A stretch of 64,000 bases of DNA from Arthrobacter koreensis (GCF_009193255.1 NZ_WACG01000001.1:248001-312000), one strand, 5' to 3'; shown: positions 27,663 through 37,570, numbered from the stretch's first letter. Made by a program: numbers and translations. The notes: generated from the letters alone by a model not told the origin.

Positions 27663-28462
27663 ACCTGTTTGAAGAACTGGCCAACAACCCCGGCATCACC
27701 AAGGCCCTGCCCGAAGCCATCACCGACACCCTCCTGATGGTTGGGGTTTCCGGCTTCTTTACCGTGCTGATCGGCCTGCCGCTGGGTATCTTCCTGCATA
27801 CCTCGGCCCCCGGCGGACTGCGGCCCATGCCGGTGACCAACCGGATCCTCTCCGACGTCATCGTCAACATCACCCGGTCCATCCCCTTCGCGATCCTGAT
27901 GGTGATCCTGATCCCGTTCTCCCGGATCGTGACTGGTTCCTCCATCGGTCCCCTGGCTGCCTGTGTTCCGCTGAGCATCGGCACCATCCCCTTCTTCGCG
28001 CGGCTGGTCGAGACCTCCCTGCGTGACGTTGCGGGCGGGAAGATCGACGCCGCGCTGGTCATGGGTTCCACCCGGATGCAGGTGATCCGCAAGGTCCTGA
28101 TGCCCGAAGCGCTGCCGGGCCTCGTGGCCGCCCTCACCACCACGCTGGTGACCCTGGTGGGATACTCCGCGATGGCCGGCATCATCGGCGGCGGTGGCCT
28201 GGGCCGGCTGGCGTACAACTACGGCGTGCAGCGGTTCGACACTGCGGTCATGGTGGTCACGATCGTGATCATTGTGGCAATCGTGCAGATCATCCAGCTT
28301 GCCGGAGACTTCGCAGCCCGCCGCGTGGACCACCGTTCCGCAGCAGGCGCCGGCCGCCGTCGTCGCCGTTCCTCCCGTGCTGCCGTGACCGCGGCACCTG
28401 CCATGCCGGCAGGTGGTGCGGGCTCCGCACAGACATCCGGGGATGCCAGGACCCGCGCCTGA
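27659..28462 (+). CDS. metI: Methionine ABC importer, permease
   Basis: The 267-residue integral membrane protein has five spans and the MetI/BPD coupling segment (DVAGGKIDAALVMGSTRMQVI, with the EAA-type loop LMPEALPGLVAAL). GTG start overlapping metN. The last 40 residues are a cytoplasmic Arg/Ala/Gly-rich tail not typical for MetI and probably disordered. It forms the transmembrane channel for MetNIQ. Confidence 0.95.
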   Translation: MNLFEELANNPGITKALPEAITDTLLMVGVSGFFTVLIGLPLGIFLHTSAPGGLRPMPVTNRILSDVIVNITRSIPFAILMVILIPFSRIVTGSSIGPLAACVPLSIGTIPFFARLVETSLRDVAGGKIDAALVMGSTRMQVIRKVLMPEALPGLVAALTTTLVTLVGYSAMAGIIGGGGLGRLAYNYGVQRFDTAVMVVTIVIIVAIVQIIQLAGDFAARRVDHRSAAGAGRRRRRSSRAAVTAAPAMPAGGAGSAQTSGDARTRA

Positions 28463-28588
28463 CGTCGCCACCCACAAGTTTCCCGTCCGGCGGCTGGCCG
28501 CCGGACGGGACCTGCAGCCAGTAGCCGCTAGCTGCACAACAGCCTGCCTGTGACTCACCGGCAGGACCTTCGAAAGGAAACGCATCCG

Positions 28589-29428
28589 ATGCGGAAAGCA
28601 TTTTCACTCGTGGCCACCGGCGTGGCCGCGGCTCTGGCGCTGACGGCTTGCGGGGGTTCCGAATCCTCCTCCAGCGCTGTTGAGAGTCTCGATCCCGCCA
28701 ACCCGGTCACCCTGACTGTCGGCGCGAGCCCGCAGCCGCACGCCGTCATCCTGGAGTACGTCGCGGACAACCTGGCTGCCGACGCCGGACTGGACCTCGA
28801 AGTAGTTCCCTTTGATGACTACGTGACCCCGAACATTTCGCTGGACGACGGCTCGATCGACGCCAACTACTTCCAGCACCTTTCTTACCTCGAAGCCCAG
28901 ATCGCTGACCAGGGCTACGATTTCGAGCACGGTGAGGGCATCCACATTGAGCCCTACGCCGTGTTCAGCGAAAAGCATGAAGACATGGCCGACGTCGAGG
29001 ACGGCGCCCGTGTTGCCATCACCAACGACCCGTCCAACCAGGCCCGGGCACTGAGCCTGCTTGAGGAAGCTGGCCTGCTGAAGGACGTTCCGGACGACGC
29101 CTCGGTCATCTCCCTGACCGACGAGCAGAACCCGATGAACCTGGACTTCGTGGAGAACCAGCCTGAACTGCTGGTCAACGATCTTTCCGACCCCACCGTG
29201 GACCTGGCCATCATCAACGGCAACTACATCCTTGATGCAGGGCTGAACACCGATGATGCCCTGCTGGTGGAGTCCCTCGAGAACAACCCGTACGCCAACC
29301 TGCTTGTCTGGAAGACCGGCAACAAGGACGCACGGATCGACAAGCTCGAAGAGCTGCTGCACTCCCCGGAGGTCAAGGCCTTCATCGAAGAGCAGTGGCC
29401 GAACGGTGACGTGACTCCGGCCTTCTAG
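28589..29428 (+). CDS. metQ: Methionine-binding lipoprotein
   Basis: The 279-residue precursor has a lipoprotein signal with lipobox LTAC, then the NlpA/MetQ fold (NPVTLTVGASPQPHAVILEY; DANYFQHLSYL; NYILDAGL). It delivers methionine to MetIN from the outer face of the membrane. ATG 28589 follows AAAGGAAA by about nine bases; the upstream in-frame codon at 28550 lacks such a site. A strong palindrome follows the stop. Confidence 0.95.
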   Translation: MRKAFSLVATGVAAALALTACGGSESSSSAVESLDPANPVTLTVGASPQPHAVILEYVADNLAADAGLDLEVVPFDDYVTPNISLDDGSIDANYFQHLSYLEAQIADQGYDFEHGEGIHIEPYAVFSEKHEDMADVEDGARVAITNDPSNQARALSLLEEAGLLKDVPDDASVISLTDEQNPMNLDFVENQPELLVNDLSDPTVDLAIINGNYILDAGLNTDDALLVESLENNPYANLLVWKTGNKDARIDKLEELLHSPEVKAFIEEQWPNGDVTPAF

Positions 29429-29447
29429 CACCGGACCCCACCTCATC

Positions 29448-29501
29448 GAGATGACAGAAACTGCCCGTATCCGTCCGGATACGGGCAGTTTCTGTTATCT
29501 C
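29448..29501. repeat. Dispersed palindrome, copy 1 (terminator of metNIQ)
   Basis: Arms of 26 bases (29448-29473 and 29476-29501) pair with one mismatch around a two-base loop. The core is GACAGAAACTGCCCGT and the tip ATCCG/CGGAT. It begins 20 bases after the metQ stop. Two related copies lie at 31331-31392 and 51749-51812, so this is a repeat family that probably acts as a transcription terminator. Confidence 0.9.
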
Positions 29502-29506
29502 GGCAG

Positions 29507-29534
29507 TTCAACCTGCCCGCATCGGCGCTAGCAT
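29507..29534 (+). promoter_or_regulatory. Candidate promoter of the ABC exporter pair
   Basis: TAGCAT at 29529-29534 (four of six -10 bases) has a weak -35 TTCAAC sixteen bases upstream. It lies between the palindrome and the ABC ATPase start. Support is consensus match only. Confidence 0.3.
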
Positions 29535-29563
29535 GATGTCCATTGCCGAGTGGGAGGTGCCGC

Positions 29564-30508
29564 ATGCCGCCGGTCATAGAAACCCGCGCGCTGACCAAGC
29601 GCTACGGGTCCCGCACCGCCGTCGACTCACTGGACCTGAAGGTCCAGCCGGGATGTGTCTTCGGACTGATCGGCCCCAACGGTTCCGGCAAGACCACAAC
29701 CCTGCGGATGCTCCTGGACATCATCCGGCCGTCGTCAGGCCAGGCCCTCGTCCTGGGGACTCCTCCCCGCTCCGGCGGCCCCGCCCTGCGGCGCCGGATC
29801 GGCTACATTCCCGGAGACCTCCGGCTCAGCAGCAGGGCCCGGGGACGGACAGTGCTGGAACACTTCGCGCAGATCAGCGCACCGGTTCCTGCCGGACGCG
29901 TTGAAACACTCGCTGAGCGTCTGGGCCTGGACCTTTCCCGCCCGGTTCGGACCCTGTCCAAGGGCAACCGGCAGAAGCTCGGCCTGGTACAGGCCTTTAT
30001 GCATGACCCGGACCTGCTGGTCCTCGACGAGCCCACCAGCGGACTCGATCCGCTGGTCCAGCGCGAGTTCCTGGAAATGGTCGCCGAGGTGCGCACCTCA
30101 GGCCGCACCGTGCTGCTTAGCTCCCATGTCCTCAGCGAAATCCAACAAAGCGCTGACCAGGTTGCCGTCCTGTCGCTGGGCAAAGTGGTGGCGCAGGGGG
30201 ACGTAGCCTCACTGCGCCTCAACCGCCTGCGCCATGTCAGGGCTTCACTGGCGCCGGCCAGTGGGACGGAGAAGATGCTGGAAAATGAACTCGCCGCCGC
30301 GGGACTGCGGGGAAGCGTCACCTGGCAGGCGGGCACTGCCCGTGTCCGCGGCACGCTCGACGGCGGCGTTGATGCCTTCATCAAGGTGCTCGCCCGGCAC
30401 CGGATCCTGGACCTGTCGGTGGAAGAGCCGGACCTCGAGGAATCAGTACTGCAGCTGTACGGCGGCGCCGACGCCGCTGCCCGGGACGTGCAAAGGGGTC
30501 CGGGATGA
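29564..30508 (+). CDS. ABC transporter ATP-binding protein, ABC-2 exporter type
   Basis: The 314-residue ATPase has Walker A GPNGSGKTT (37-45), signature LSKGNRQKL, Walker B LLVLDEPTSGLDP and switch SSHVLSE. It belongs to the drug/antibiotic exporter ATPase group. ATG 29564 is preceded by GGGAGG with six bases spacing. It overlaps the permease by ATGA. No regulator gene is adjacent, so substrate and induction are unknown. Confidence 0.9.
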   Translation: MPPVIETRALTKRYGSRTAVDSLDLKVQPGCVFGLIGPNGSGKTTTLRMLLDIIRPSSGQALVLGTPPRSGGPALRRRIGYIPGDLRLSSRARGRTVLEHFAQISAPVPAGRVETLAERLGLDLSRPVRTLSKGNRQKLGLVQAFMHDPDLLVLDEPTSGLDPLVQREFLEMVAEVRTSGRTVLLSSHVLSEIQQSADQVAVLSLGKVVAQGDVASLRLNRLRHVRASLAPASGTEKMLENELAAAGLRGSVTWQAGTARVRGTLDGGVDAFIKVLARHRILDLSVEEPDLEESVLQLYGGADAAARDVQRGPG

Positions 30509-31323
30509 GCCCGCCGGCAACCCTGGCTCCAAGGCCCCTGCCCATCTTCCGCAGGACGGTCATCGACACGTGGCGCTCCACGCTCGTCTGGACCCTGGCC
30601 CTTGCTGCCGTGCTGCTGCTGTACCTGCCGCTCTACCCCTCCATGAACGGCGCCGACATGCGCAGCCTGATCAGCTCGCTGCCTCCGGAGCTTGTCAATG
30701 CCCTCGGCTACGAGGACATCCTCTCCGGACCGGGCTACGTCCAGGCCACGTTTTTCGGGCTCCTGGGGTTCGTCCTCGTCACTGCCGCTGCGGTGTCCTG
30801 GGGCAGCACGGCAATAGCTGGTGCCGAGGAATCCGGACGGCTGGAACTCGTCCTTTCCCATGGCGTCGGCCGGGTTCACTATGCGCTGGAGACAGCGCTG
30901 GGGATCCTGACCAGGCTGCTCTGGTTTGCCGTGTCGACGGCGGCGGTGGTGCTGGCCCTCAATGGCCCCTCCGAGCTCGGGCTGGACGCCGCAGACGTGG
31001 TGGCAGCGGAGGCGGCCTGGCTTGGACTGGGGTATCTGTCCGGAAGCGTTGCCATGGCAGCGGGTGCCCTCACCGGCCGCCGGACCGTGGCCCTGGGCAC
31101 CGCCGCCGCGGTAGCGGCTGCGGGGTACGTCATGAACGCGCTGGCGAACCAGAACCCGGACCTGGGCTGGCTGCGCAACCTTTCACCGTATTCCTGGGCC
31201 TACCGTAACGACCCTCTGGCGGAAGGCTTCGATGTCACCGGCCTGGGGCTGCTCGCCGCTGCCTGCGCTCTCTTCACGGCCTTGGCAGTGTGGGCTTTGA
31301 ACCGCCGGGACGTCCTGGGCTAG
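30505..31323 (+). CDS. ABC-2 type permease
   Basis: The 272-residue membrane protein has six predicted spans (first at about 22-43) and the layout of polyketide/antibiotic exporter permeases, including a hydrophilic loop LPPELVNALGYEDILSGPGY after span one. Its start overlaps the ATPase stop. It is followed by palindrome copy 2 and converges on hemL. Confidence 0.85.
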   Translation: MSPPATLAPRPLPIFRRTVIDTWRSTLVWTLALAAVLLLYLPLYPSMNGADMRSLISSLPPELVNALGYEDILSGPGYVQATFFGLLGFVLVTAAAVSWGSTAIAGAEESGRLELVLSHGVGRVHYALETALGILTRLLWFAVSTAAVVLALNGPSELGLDAADVVAAEAAWLGLGYLSGSVAMAAGALTGRRTVALGTAAAVAAAGYVMNALANQNPDLGWLRNLSPYSWAYRNDPLAEGFDVTGLGLLAAACALFTALAVWALNRRDVLG

Positions 31324-31330
31324 CCGCCCT

Positions 31331-31392
31331 CATCGAGATAGCAGAAACTGCCCGTATCAGAGCTGATACGAGCAGTTTCTGTCATCTCGATG
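31331..31392. repeat. Dispersed palindrome, copy 2 (bidirectional terminator)
   Basis: Thirty-base arms (31331-31360 and 31363-31392) with three mismatches flank a two-base centre. It shares CATCGAGAT and CAGAAACTGCCCGTAT with copy 1, but the tip is ATCAG/CTGAT. It lies between the convergent stops of the permease (31323) and hemL (31401), so it can terminate both. Confidence 0.9.
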
Positions 31393-31400
31393 GGGGGGTA

Positions 31401-32717
31401 CTACGGCTGGGCGGCCGCTGCCGCTTTCGCTGCGGCCGGCAGGGCAGCGAGAATCCGGTCCATCGCGGCGTCGTCGTGCGCGCCGGAGAGGAACCAGGCC
31501 TCGAAGACGGACGGCGGCAGGTAGATCCCGGAATCCAGCATCGAGTGGAAGAACGGCTTGAAGCGGAACGCCTCCTGGGCCAGTGCGTCCGCGTAGTCGT
31601 GCACCCCGTGCTCCGCCGTGCCGAAGGCGATGCTGAAGAGGTTCCCGGCGCGCTGGACGGTGTGGTTCACGCCTTCTGCGGAGAGTGCCTCGGAGACAGC
31701 CTGGGACAGCTGCGCGGAGCGGGCGTCAATGTTCGCGTAGACCTCAGGCGTCGCAGCGGTGAGCGTGGCGACGCCGGCCGCCATGGCGATCGGGTTTCCG
31801 GAGAGTGTACCTGCCTGGTAGACCGGACCCAGCGGGGCCAGGTATTCCATGACGTCCGCGCGGCCGCCGAGGGCTGCCACGGGCATGCCGCCGCCAATGA
31901 CCTTGCCGAAGGTGTAAAGGTCCGGCGCCCAGCCTTCCTTCTCCCCCGTCAGTCCCCAGTAACCAGCCGGCGAGGTGCGGAAACCGGTGAGGACTTCATC
32001 CAGGATGAGCAGCGCGCCGTGGGAGGTGGTGATGCGGGACAGTGCGGCGTTGAAGCCCTCCGCCGGGGTGACCACGCCCATGTTGGCAGGCGCTGCTTCC
32101 GTGATGACTGCGGCAATATTCGCGCCGTGCTCGGCGAAGGCGGCCTCTACGGCAGCGACGTCGTTGTACGGCAGCACCAGGGTTTCCGCGGCCGTCGCTG
32201 CCGTGACGCCGGCAGAACCGGGAAGGGCCAGCGTGGCTACTCCGGACCCGGCGGAGGCCAGCAGTCCGTCGAGGTGTCCGTGGTAGCAGCCGGCGAACTT
32301 GATGACCAGGTTGCGGCCGGTGAAGCCGCGGGCCAGGCGGACTGCAGTCATGGTGGCTTCGGTGCCGGTGGAGACCATACGCAGCCGCTCGACGGGCTTC
32401 ACACGGTCCATCACCAGGGCTGCAAGTTCGGCCTCAGCCGGCGTGGACGCTCCGAAGGAGAGCCCGCGGTCGACGGCTGAGTGCACCGCTGCCAGGACGT
32501 CCGGGTGTGAGTGGCCCACCAGGGCCGGACCCCAGGAGCAGACCAGGTCCACGTATTCGCGGCCTTCGGAGTCGGTAACGTACGGTCCCTTAGCGGACAC
32601 CAGGAAGCGCGGGGTACCGCCAACGGAGCCGAATGCCCGCACGGGTGAGTTCACGCCGCCGGGCATCAGGGCACGGGCGCGGTCGAAGAGCTCTTCAGAG
32701 GAGACAGTCTGGGTCAT
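31401..32717 (-). CDS. hemL: Glutamate-1-semialdehyde 2,1-aminomutase
   Basis: The 438-residue PLP enzyme converts glutamate-1-semialdehyde to 5-aminolevulinate, the second step of the C5 pathway. The PLP lysine sits in [17 protein letters not shown] (about residue 270), and the N-terminus [12 protein letters not shown] is typical. It is the last gene of the heme operon; its start overlaps the hemB stop by one base (TAATG). Confidence 0.97.
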   Translation of the reverse strand: MTQTVSSEELFDRARALMPGGVNSPVRAFGSVGGTPRFLVSAKGPYVTDSEGREYVDLVCSWGPALVGHSHPDVLAAVHSAVDRGLSFGASTPAEAELAALVMDRVKPVERLRMVSTGTEATMTAVRLARGFTGRNLVIKFAGCYHGHLDGLLASAGSGVATLALPGSAGVTAATAAETLVLPYNDVAAVEAAFAEHGANIAAVITEAAPANMGVVTPAEGFNAALSRITTSHGALLILDEVLTGFRTSPAGYWGLTGEKEGWAPDLYTFGKVIGGGMPVAALGGRADVMEYLAPLGPVYQAGTLSGNPIAMAAGVATLTAATPEVYANIDARSAQLSQAVSEALSAEGVNHTVQRAGNLFSIAFGTAEHGVHDYADALAQEAFRFKPFFHSMLDSGIYLPPSVFEAWFLSGAHDDAAMDRILAALPAAAKAAAAAQP

Positions 32718-33700
32718 TACTTGCTTTCCTTCAGCCAGGCGGCCAGCTCGGCGGCCCAGTACGTGAGAATGATGTTGGCGCCGGCACGCTTGATGCCGAG
32801 GACGGATTCTTCGATGGCGCGGCGGCGGTCGATCCAGCCGTTCGCAGCCGCAGCTTCGATCATCGCGTATTCACCGGAGATCTGGTAAGCCGCTACCGGA
32901 ACCGGGGACATCGCGGCCACGTCGGCAAGGATGTCCAGGTAGCTCATGGCCGGCTTGACCATGACCATGTCGGCGCCTTCTTCGAGGTCCAGCTCCACTT
33001 CCAAAAGGGCCTCGCGACGGTTGGCGGCGTCCATCTGGTAGGTGCGGCGGTCGCCCTTGAGCTGCGAGTCCACTGCTTCGCGGAACGGGCCGTAGAACGC
33101 TGACGCGTATTTCGCGGCGTAGGCAATCACGGAGACGTCCTGGAACCCGGCTTCATCGAGGGCCTGCCGGATCACGGCAACCTGGCCGTCCATCATTCCG
33201 GAGGGGCCCAGTACGTGGGCCCCGGCACGCGCCTGTTCAACGGCCATCCGGCCGTAGATCTCAAGGGTTGTGTCATTGTCCACGACGCCGTTCGCATCCA
33301 GCACGCCGCAGTGGCCGTGGTCGGTGAACTCATCGAGGCAGACGTCGCTCATGATCACCAGGTCGTCTCCGACCTCGGCGCGCACATCCGCAATGGCCTT
33401 GTTCAGCACGCCGTCCGGATCCGTACCGGCGCTGCCTGCGGCGTCGCGTTCTGCCGGAATGCCGAAGAGCATGATGCCGCCGACGCCGAGTTCCACCGCC
33501 TCAGCGGCAGCGCGCTTCAGGGTGTCGGTGGTGTGCTGCAGGACGCCGGGCATCGAGGTGATGGGGTTCGGCTCGGACAGGCCTTCGCGGATGAAGGCCG
33601 GAAGCACGAGCTCGGCAGGGTCCAGGCGGTATTCGGCGGTCATCCGCCGCATGGCCGGTGTGGTCCGCAGCCGGCGGGGGCGGTGCTGGGGGAAGCTCAT
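32717..33700 (-). CDS. hemB: Delta-aminolevulinic acid dehydratase (porphobilinogen synthase)
   Basis: The 327-residue enzyme condenses two 5-aminolevulinates. Both active-site lysines are seen ([12 protein letters not shown] and [10 protein letters not shown]). In the metal site, the four-Cys zinc motif of animal and E. coli types reads [14 protein letters not shown], with Asp in place of the second Cys, suggesting a Mg2+-dependent or mixed type. Four-base overlap with hemD upstream. Confidence 0.96.
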   Translation of the reverse strand: MSFPQHRPRRLRTTPAMRRMTAEYRLDPAELVLPAFIREGLSEPNPITSMPGVLQHTTDTLKRAAAEAVELGVGGIMLFGIPAERDAAGSAGTDPDGVLNKAIADVRAEVGDDLVIMSDVCLDEFTDHGHCGVLDANGVVDNDTTLEIYGRMAVEQARAGAHVLGPSGMMDGQVAVIRQALDEAGFQDVSVIAYAAKYASAFYGPFREAVDSQLKGDRRTYQMDAANRREALLEVELDLEEGADMVMVKPAMSYLDILADVAAMSPVPVAAYQISGEYAMIEAAAANGWIDRRRAIEESVLGIKRAGANIILTYWAAELAAWLKESK

Positions 33701-34644
33701 GGCTGTTCTCTGCCTTCCGGGTCAGGGTGTTGAAAATTCTGGGCGGCACGTGCCGCTTCGACGGCGTCGGCTATGCCGGCGGGGGTGGGATGCTTTGCCG
33801 TGGCTGCCGCTGGATGTCCCAGGTGTGCCAGTTCGGCAGCCGTGGGGTCCCCGATGGCGACGAGCAGCGCGGTTCCATCCGGCCCGGCGTCACGGACAAA
33901 CCGCCTCGCGGTGCTCGGGGAGGTGACGACGACGGCGTGGTTTCGGGCCGCTTCAGCGCCTCCTCGTGCCGCAGTCCAGGCGCGGTAGTCCGCGGGGCTC
34001 AGCACTTCCGCTCCGGGCGCTCCGGGCGCGCCTGTCCGCGGCATGATCCGCTGCTCCTCGGGTGCCGGGTAGTCCACGGTTTCATAGGCAGGCACGGCAA
34101 CAACGTCCCAGCCGGCGGCGGACAGGGACGTCCGCAGGAAAGGATTGGCGATATCTGCCTGCGGCAGGAAAATGCGGTTCCGCCCAGGTCCCGGAGCGGG
34201 CCAAAGCGCAGCCAGACCGCGGGCAGACTGGTCCCCGGAGGGAAGCAGGTCCGGAACGATGCCCGCACTTTTCAGCGCCCGGGCCGTGCCTAAACCAACC
34301 GCAGCCACGCGGGTGCCGCGGCAGAGCACGGCCAATGCGCTCCCGGCAGCTTCGGCTGCACGGAGGGCCTGGACAGTAGTTGCGGAAGTAACGATGATCC
34401 AGTCGAACTCCCCCTGTCCGAGGCCGCGCAGGCCCTCGGACACCGGTCCGGTGTCCGAGGGCCGCTGGAAATCGATCAGTGGCATCAGCCGCACGGAGGC
34501 ACCGCGGGAGCGCAGTTCCCCTGCCATGGGTCCGGCACGGTCCGGGGAACGCAGCAGGACAACCTCCGCGCCGGCCAGGCTCTCCGCCGGGCGGGGTCCG
34601 GGTCCGGCTGCGGACGGCGTGTCCATACCGCTGTCTCCGGTCAT
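33697..34644 (-). CDS. hemD: Uroporphyrinogen-III synthase
   Basis: The 315-residue protein has the two-lobed HemD fold ([22 protein letters not shown] start; [27 protein letters not shown] near the C-terminus). It closes hydroxymethylbilane with ring-D inversion. The open frame continues upstream into hemC, but ATG 34644, with GGAG nine bases before it, is the likely start. It lies 19 bases after hemC and overlaps hemB by ATGA. Confidence 0.9.
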   Translation of the reverse strand: MTGDSGMDTPSAAGPGPRPAESLAGAEVVLLRSPDRAGPMAGELRSRGASVRLMPLIDFQRPSDTGPVSEGLRGLGQGEFDWIIVTSATTVQALRAAEAAGSALAVLCRGTRVAAVGLGTARALKSAGIVPDLLPSGDQSARGLAALWPAPGPGRNRIFLPQADIANPFLRTSLSAAGWDVVAVPAYETVDYPAPEEQRIMPRTGAPGAPGAEVLSPADYRAWTAARGGAEAARNHAVVVTSPSTARRFVRDAGPDGTALLVAIGDPTAAELAHLGHPAAATAKHPTPAGIADAVEAARAAQNFQHPDPEGREQP

Positions 34645-34663
34645 GCGTACGGTCTCCGGCTGC

Positions 34664-35617
34664 TTAGGACGCCAGGTTGGTGAGGTCCGCGGCGCCTGCT
34701 GCGAGGAGCTCTTCGGCCATCCGGATACCCAGGGCCCGTGCGCCGTCCTCATCGGCCTGTGACGTGGACGAGTACCGGCGGAGCACCTGCGTGCCGTCGT
34801 CACTGCAGACTACGGCTTCGAGCGCGAGGCCCTGATCGGTGACCCGTGCCAGCGCACCGATAGGGGCGGTGCAGCCGGCTTCGAGGCGCTGCAGGAGGGA
34901 CCGTTCAGCCGTCACGGCCATCCGGCTGGCCGAGTCGTCATAGGCAGCCAGTGCCCGGCTCAGCGGCCCTTCGGCGGCGTCCGCGGTGCGGCACTCAACG
35001 GCCAGTGCGCCCTGCCCCGGTGCCGGCAGCATGACTGACGGGTCCAGGAACTCGGACACCATGTCCAGGCGCCCCAGGCGGCTGAGTCCGGCGGCTGCCA
35101 GCACGACGGCGTCGAGGTCACCGGGTGCGCCCTCCACCAGCCCGGCTACGCGGCCCAGGCGTGTGTCCACATTGCCGCGGATGTCAATGATTTCCAGGTC
35201 CGGTCGGGCAGCCCGCAGCTGTGCTGCACGGCGCGGCGAGCCGGTGCCGATCTTCGAGCCTGCAGGCAGTTCCGCCAGCGTCAGGGAATCCCGTGCGCAG
35301 AGTGCATCGCGCACGTCCACACGTGACGGAATGGCCCCGATGATGAGTCCGTCGGCCTCGGCGGTGGGCAGGTCCTTCAGCGAATGCACGGCGACGTCGC
35401 AGTCCCCGGCGAGCAGGGATTCCCGCAGCGCCGCCACGAAGACACCGGTGCCACCAATCTGGGACAGGGCAGCCCGGTTCACGTCGCCTTCGGTCCGGAC
35501 ACGGACCAGGTCAACGTCGAAGCCGCCCAGGTCTGCCAGCGTGTTAGCCACCGTGGTGGTCTGCGTGACGGCCAGGGCGGACCCGCGGGTGCCAATCAGC
35601 ACCGGGGAGTGCGCCAC
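34664..35617 (-). CDS. hemC: Porphobilinogen deaminase (hydroxymethylbilane synthase)
   Basis: The 317-residue enzyme polymerises four porphobilinogens. Cys in LQRLEAGCTAPIGA (about 248) carries the dipyrromethane cofactor, and the N-terminus IGTRGSALAVTQT is diagnostic. The GTG start overlaps the cpfC stop by one base (TAGTG), so it is coupled to the upstream gene. Confidence 0.96.
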   Translation of the reverse strand: MAHSPVLIGTRGSALAVTQTTTVANTLADLGGFDVDLVRVRTEGDVNRAALSQIGGTGVFVAALRESLLAGDCDVAVHSLKDLPTAEADGLIIGAIPSRVDVRDALCARDSLTLAELPAGSKIGTGSPRRAAQLRAARPDLEIIDIRGNVDTRLGRVAGLVEGAPGDLDAVVLAAAGLSRLGRLDMVSEFLDPSVMLPAPGQGALAVECRTADAAEGPLSRALAAYDDSASRMAVTAERSLLQRLEAGCTAPIGALARVTDQGLALEAVVCSDDGTQVLRRYSSTSQADEDGARALGIRMAEELLAAGAADLTNLAS

Positions 35618-36807
35618 TACTGCCTTCCCACCGTCGAGTCAACGCCGGCGATGGTCGGCTTTTCGCCGCGCAGGTTGGCGCAGCAGCCGGGACGGCAAAC
35701 GTCGTACCACGGGCCGAGGTTCGTCAGCGCAGGGCGGTCGGCGATGTTGTTTTCAACGGTGCGCTCACAGATCAGGTCCACGATGCCGGCAACGAACTTC
35801 TCGTGGATGCCCGGTGTCGGTGCGCGGTGTGCCGCCAGTCCAAGCTCGGAGCAGGTCTCCATGGCCTCGGTGTCCAGGTCCCAGATGACTTCCATGTGGT
35901 CGCTGACGAAGCCCAGCGGCACAATGACGACGCCTTCTACGCCCTTGGCGGGCAGCTCGTCGATGGCGTCATTGATGTCCGGTTCGAGCCACGGCGTGTG
36001 CGGGGAGCCGGACCGGGACTGGTAGACCAGCTGCCAGTCCAGGCCGGCGGCTTCCGGGATGCGGTCCATGATGGCACGGCAGTTTGCCAGGTGCTGGGCA
36101 ACGTAGGCGCTGCCTTCTTCGAACTCGACGTCGCGCGGGCCGGCGGCCTCGGCGTCGGCGGTGGGGATGGAGTGCGTGGAGAACAGGATTTCGATTTTCC
36201 CGTTGTCCTTGCCTGCTGCGGCAAGCTGTTCGCGTACCTTGGCCAGGGAATCCCGCACGCCTTCGACGAAGGGCTCCACGAAACCGGGGTGGTCGAAGTA
36301 CTGGCGGACCTTGTCCACCCGCAGCGTCTTGTCCAGCCCGGTCTCGACCAGGTTGATACCCAGGTCTTCGCGGTACTGGCGGCAGGAGGAATAGCAGGAG
36401 TACACGCTGGTGGTGACCATGAGCAGCCGGCGGTAACCGGCGTCGTGGGCTTCCTGCAGCACGTCCTTGATGTAGGGGGCCCAGTTGCGGTTGCCCCAGA
36501 GAACCGGGAGCTGGATTCCGCGGCGGTCCAGCTCGCCTTCCAGCGCAGCCTTCAGCGCGCGGTTCTGCTCGTTGATGGGGCTGATGCCGCCGTTGGCCCG
36601 GTAGTGGGTAGCCACTTCCTCAAGGCGCTCGTCGGGGATGCCGCGGCCGCGGGTGACGTTGCGCAGGAACGGAATAACGTCTTCCTGGCCTTCCGGTCCG
36701 CCAAAGGAGGCGAGCAGGATAGCGTCGTATTCGGCCGGGGCCATGACACCGTCCTCGCTGACGCCTTCCAGGGGATCAAAGCCTGCGGGGGTTGAAAGGG
36801 AAGTCAT
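35617..36807 (-). CDS. cpfC: Coproporphyrin III ferrochelatase
   Basis: The 396-residue ferrochelatase inserts Fe2+ into coproporphyrin III in the Gram-positive heme route (older name hemH). Motifs ILLASFGGPEGQEDV, FSTHSIP and WLEPDIND are present. The C-terminal VCRPGCC with an upstream Cys pair (CYSSC) could hold the [2Fe-2S] cluster known for actinobacterial ferrochelatases. ATG 36807 overlaps the chdC stop (ATGA); the longer frame runs back into chdC. Confidence 0.94.
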   Translation of the reverse strand: MTSLSTPAGFDPLEGVSEDGVMAPAEYDAILLASFGGPEGQEDVIPFLRNVTRGRGIPDERLEEVATHYRANGGISPINEQNRALKAALEGELDRRGIQLPVLWGNRNWAPYIKDVLQEAHDAGYRRLLMVTTSVYSCYSSCRQYREDLGINLVETGLDKTLRVDKVRQYFDHPGFVEPFVEGVRDSLAKVREQLAAAGKDNGKIEILFSTHSIPTADAEAAGPRDVEFEEGSAYVAQHLANCRAIMDRIPEAAGLDWQLVYQSRSGSPHTPWLEPDINDAIDELPAKGVEGVVIVPLGFVSDHMEVIWDLDTEAMETCSELGLAAHRAPTPGIHEKFVAGIVDLICERTVENNIADRPALTNLGPWYDVCRPGCCANLRGEKPTIAGVDSTVGRQ

Positions 36808-37508
36808 CGAAGCACCTCGGTTACTTCGGCGGCGGAGATGCGCCGGCCGGTGTAGAAGGGAATTTCCTCGCGCACGTGGTTGCGCGCTTCGGTGGACCGC
36901 AGGTGGCGCATCATGTCCACCAGGTCCACCAGGTTCGGGGCTTCCAGCCCCAGGATCCACTCCCAGTCGTTCAGGGCGAAGGAAGCGACGGTGTTCGCCA
37001 GGACCTGCGGGAAGTCCCGGCCCAGCATGCCGTGGTCACGCAGCATGGCGCCGCGTTCTTCGGCCGGCAGCAGGTACCACTCGTAGGAGCGGACAAACGG
37101 GTAGACGCAGATCCAGGCTTCGGGGTCGATGCCGCGGGCGAAGGACGGCCAGTGGTTCTTGGAGAACTCGGCGTCGCGGTGGACGCCCATGGCAGACCAG
37201 GCGATCTCCGTGCCTGCGAACAGTTCGGAGCGCCGGACCTTGCGAAGCGCTGCCTGCAGCGCCTCGGCCTGGCCGCCGTGCAGCCAGATCATGATGTCTG
37301 CGTCGGCACGCATGCCGGAAACATCGTAGATTCCGCGGAGGGTGACGTTCTCGGCAGCAAAGCTGCCTACGAGTTCCTCGAAAGCGCCCAGGGCGCCGTC
37401 GCTGGTTTCACGCGGAAGGTCTGACCGCTTGAAAACGGTCCAAAGTGTGAAGAACTGTTCTTGTGTTTCGACTTCGGCTGATGCGTTCTGACCCATGGAC
37501 TCACTCAT
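36804..37508 (-). CDS. chdC: Coproheme decarboxylase
   Basis: The 234-residue chlorite dismutase-fold enzyme (HemQ/ChdC) oxidatively decarboxylates coproheme to heme b, the last step of the coproporphyrin pathway. MIWLHGGQAEAL and PFVRSYEWYLLP (with the catalytic Tyr region) are visible. It is directly upstream of the ferrochelatase, so its substrate is made by the next gene. A palindrome lies 46 bases upstream of its start. Confidence 0.94.
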   Translation of the reverse strand: MSESMGQNASAEVETQEQFFTLWTVFKRSDLPRETSDGALGAFEELVGSFAAENVTLRGIYDVSGMRADADIMIWLHGGQAEALQAALRKVRRSELFAGTEIAWSAMGVHRDAEFSKNHWPSFARGIDPEAWICVYPFVRSYEWYLLPAEERGAMLRDHGMLGRDFPQVLANTVASFALNDWEWILGLEAPNLVDLVDMMRHLRSTEARNHVREEIPFYTGRRISAAEVTEVLR

Positions 37509-37553
37509 GACTTACAGTCTGCCGGTTTGGACAGGCTTAGGCGAATAAGGAAC

Positions 37554-37570
37554 TTCTACAAAGCGTAGAA
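37554..37570. promoter_or_regulatory. Perfect palindrome upstream of chdC
   Basis: TTCTAC (37554-37559) and GTAGAA (37565-37570) flank five bases, in the 67-base gap between cgoX and chdC. It could be an operator for an internal promoter of the chdC-hemL part of the cluster. The regulator is not identified. Confidence 0.45.

Noticed and set aside
27620-28585. Minus-strand open frame of 321 codons opposite metI
   Set aside because: His/Asp-rich shadow of the permease gene.
30234-31208. Plus-strand open frame of 324 codons
   Set aside because: It overlaps the ABC ATPase and permease in another frame; no family or ribosome site.
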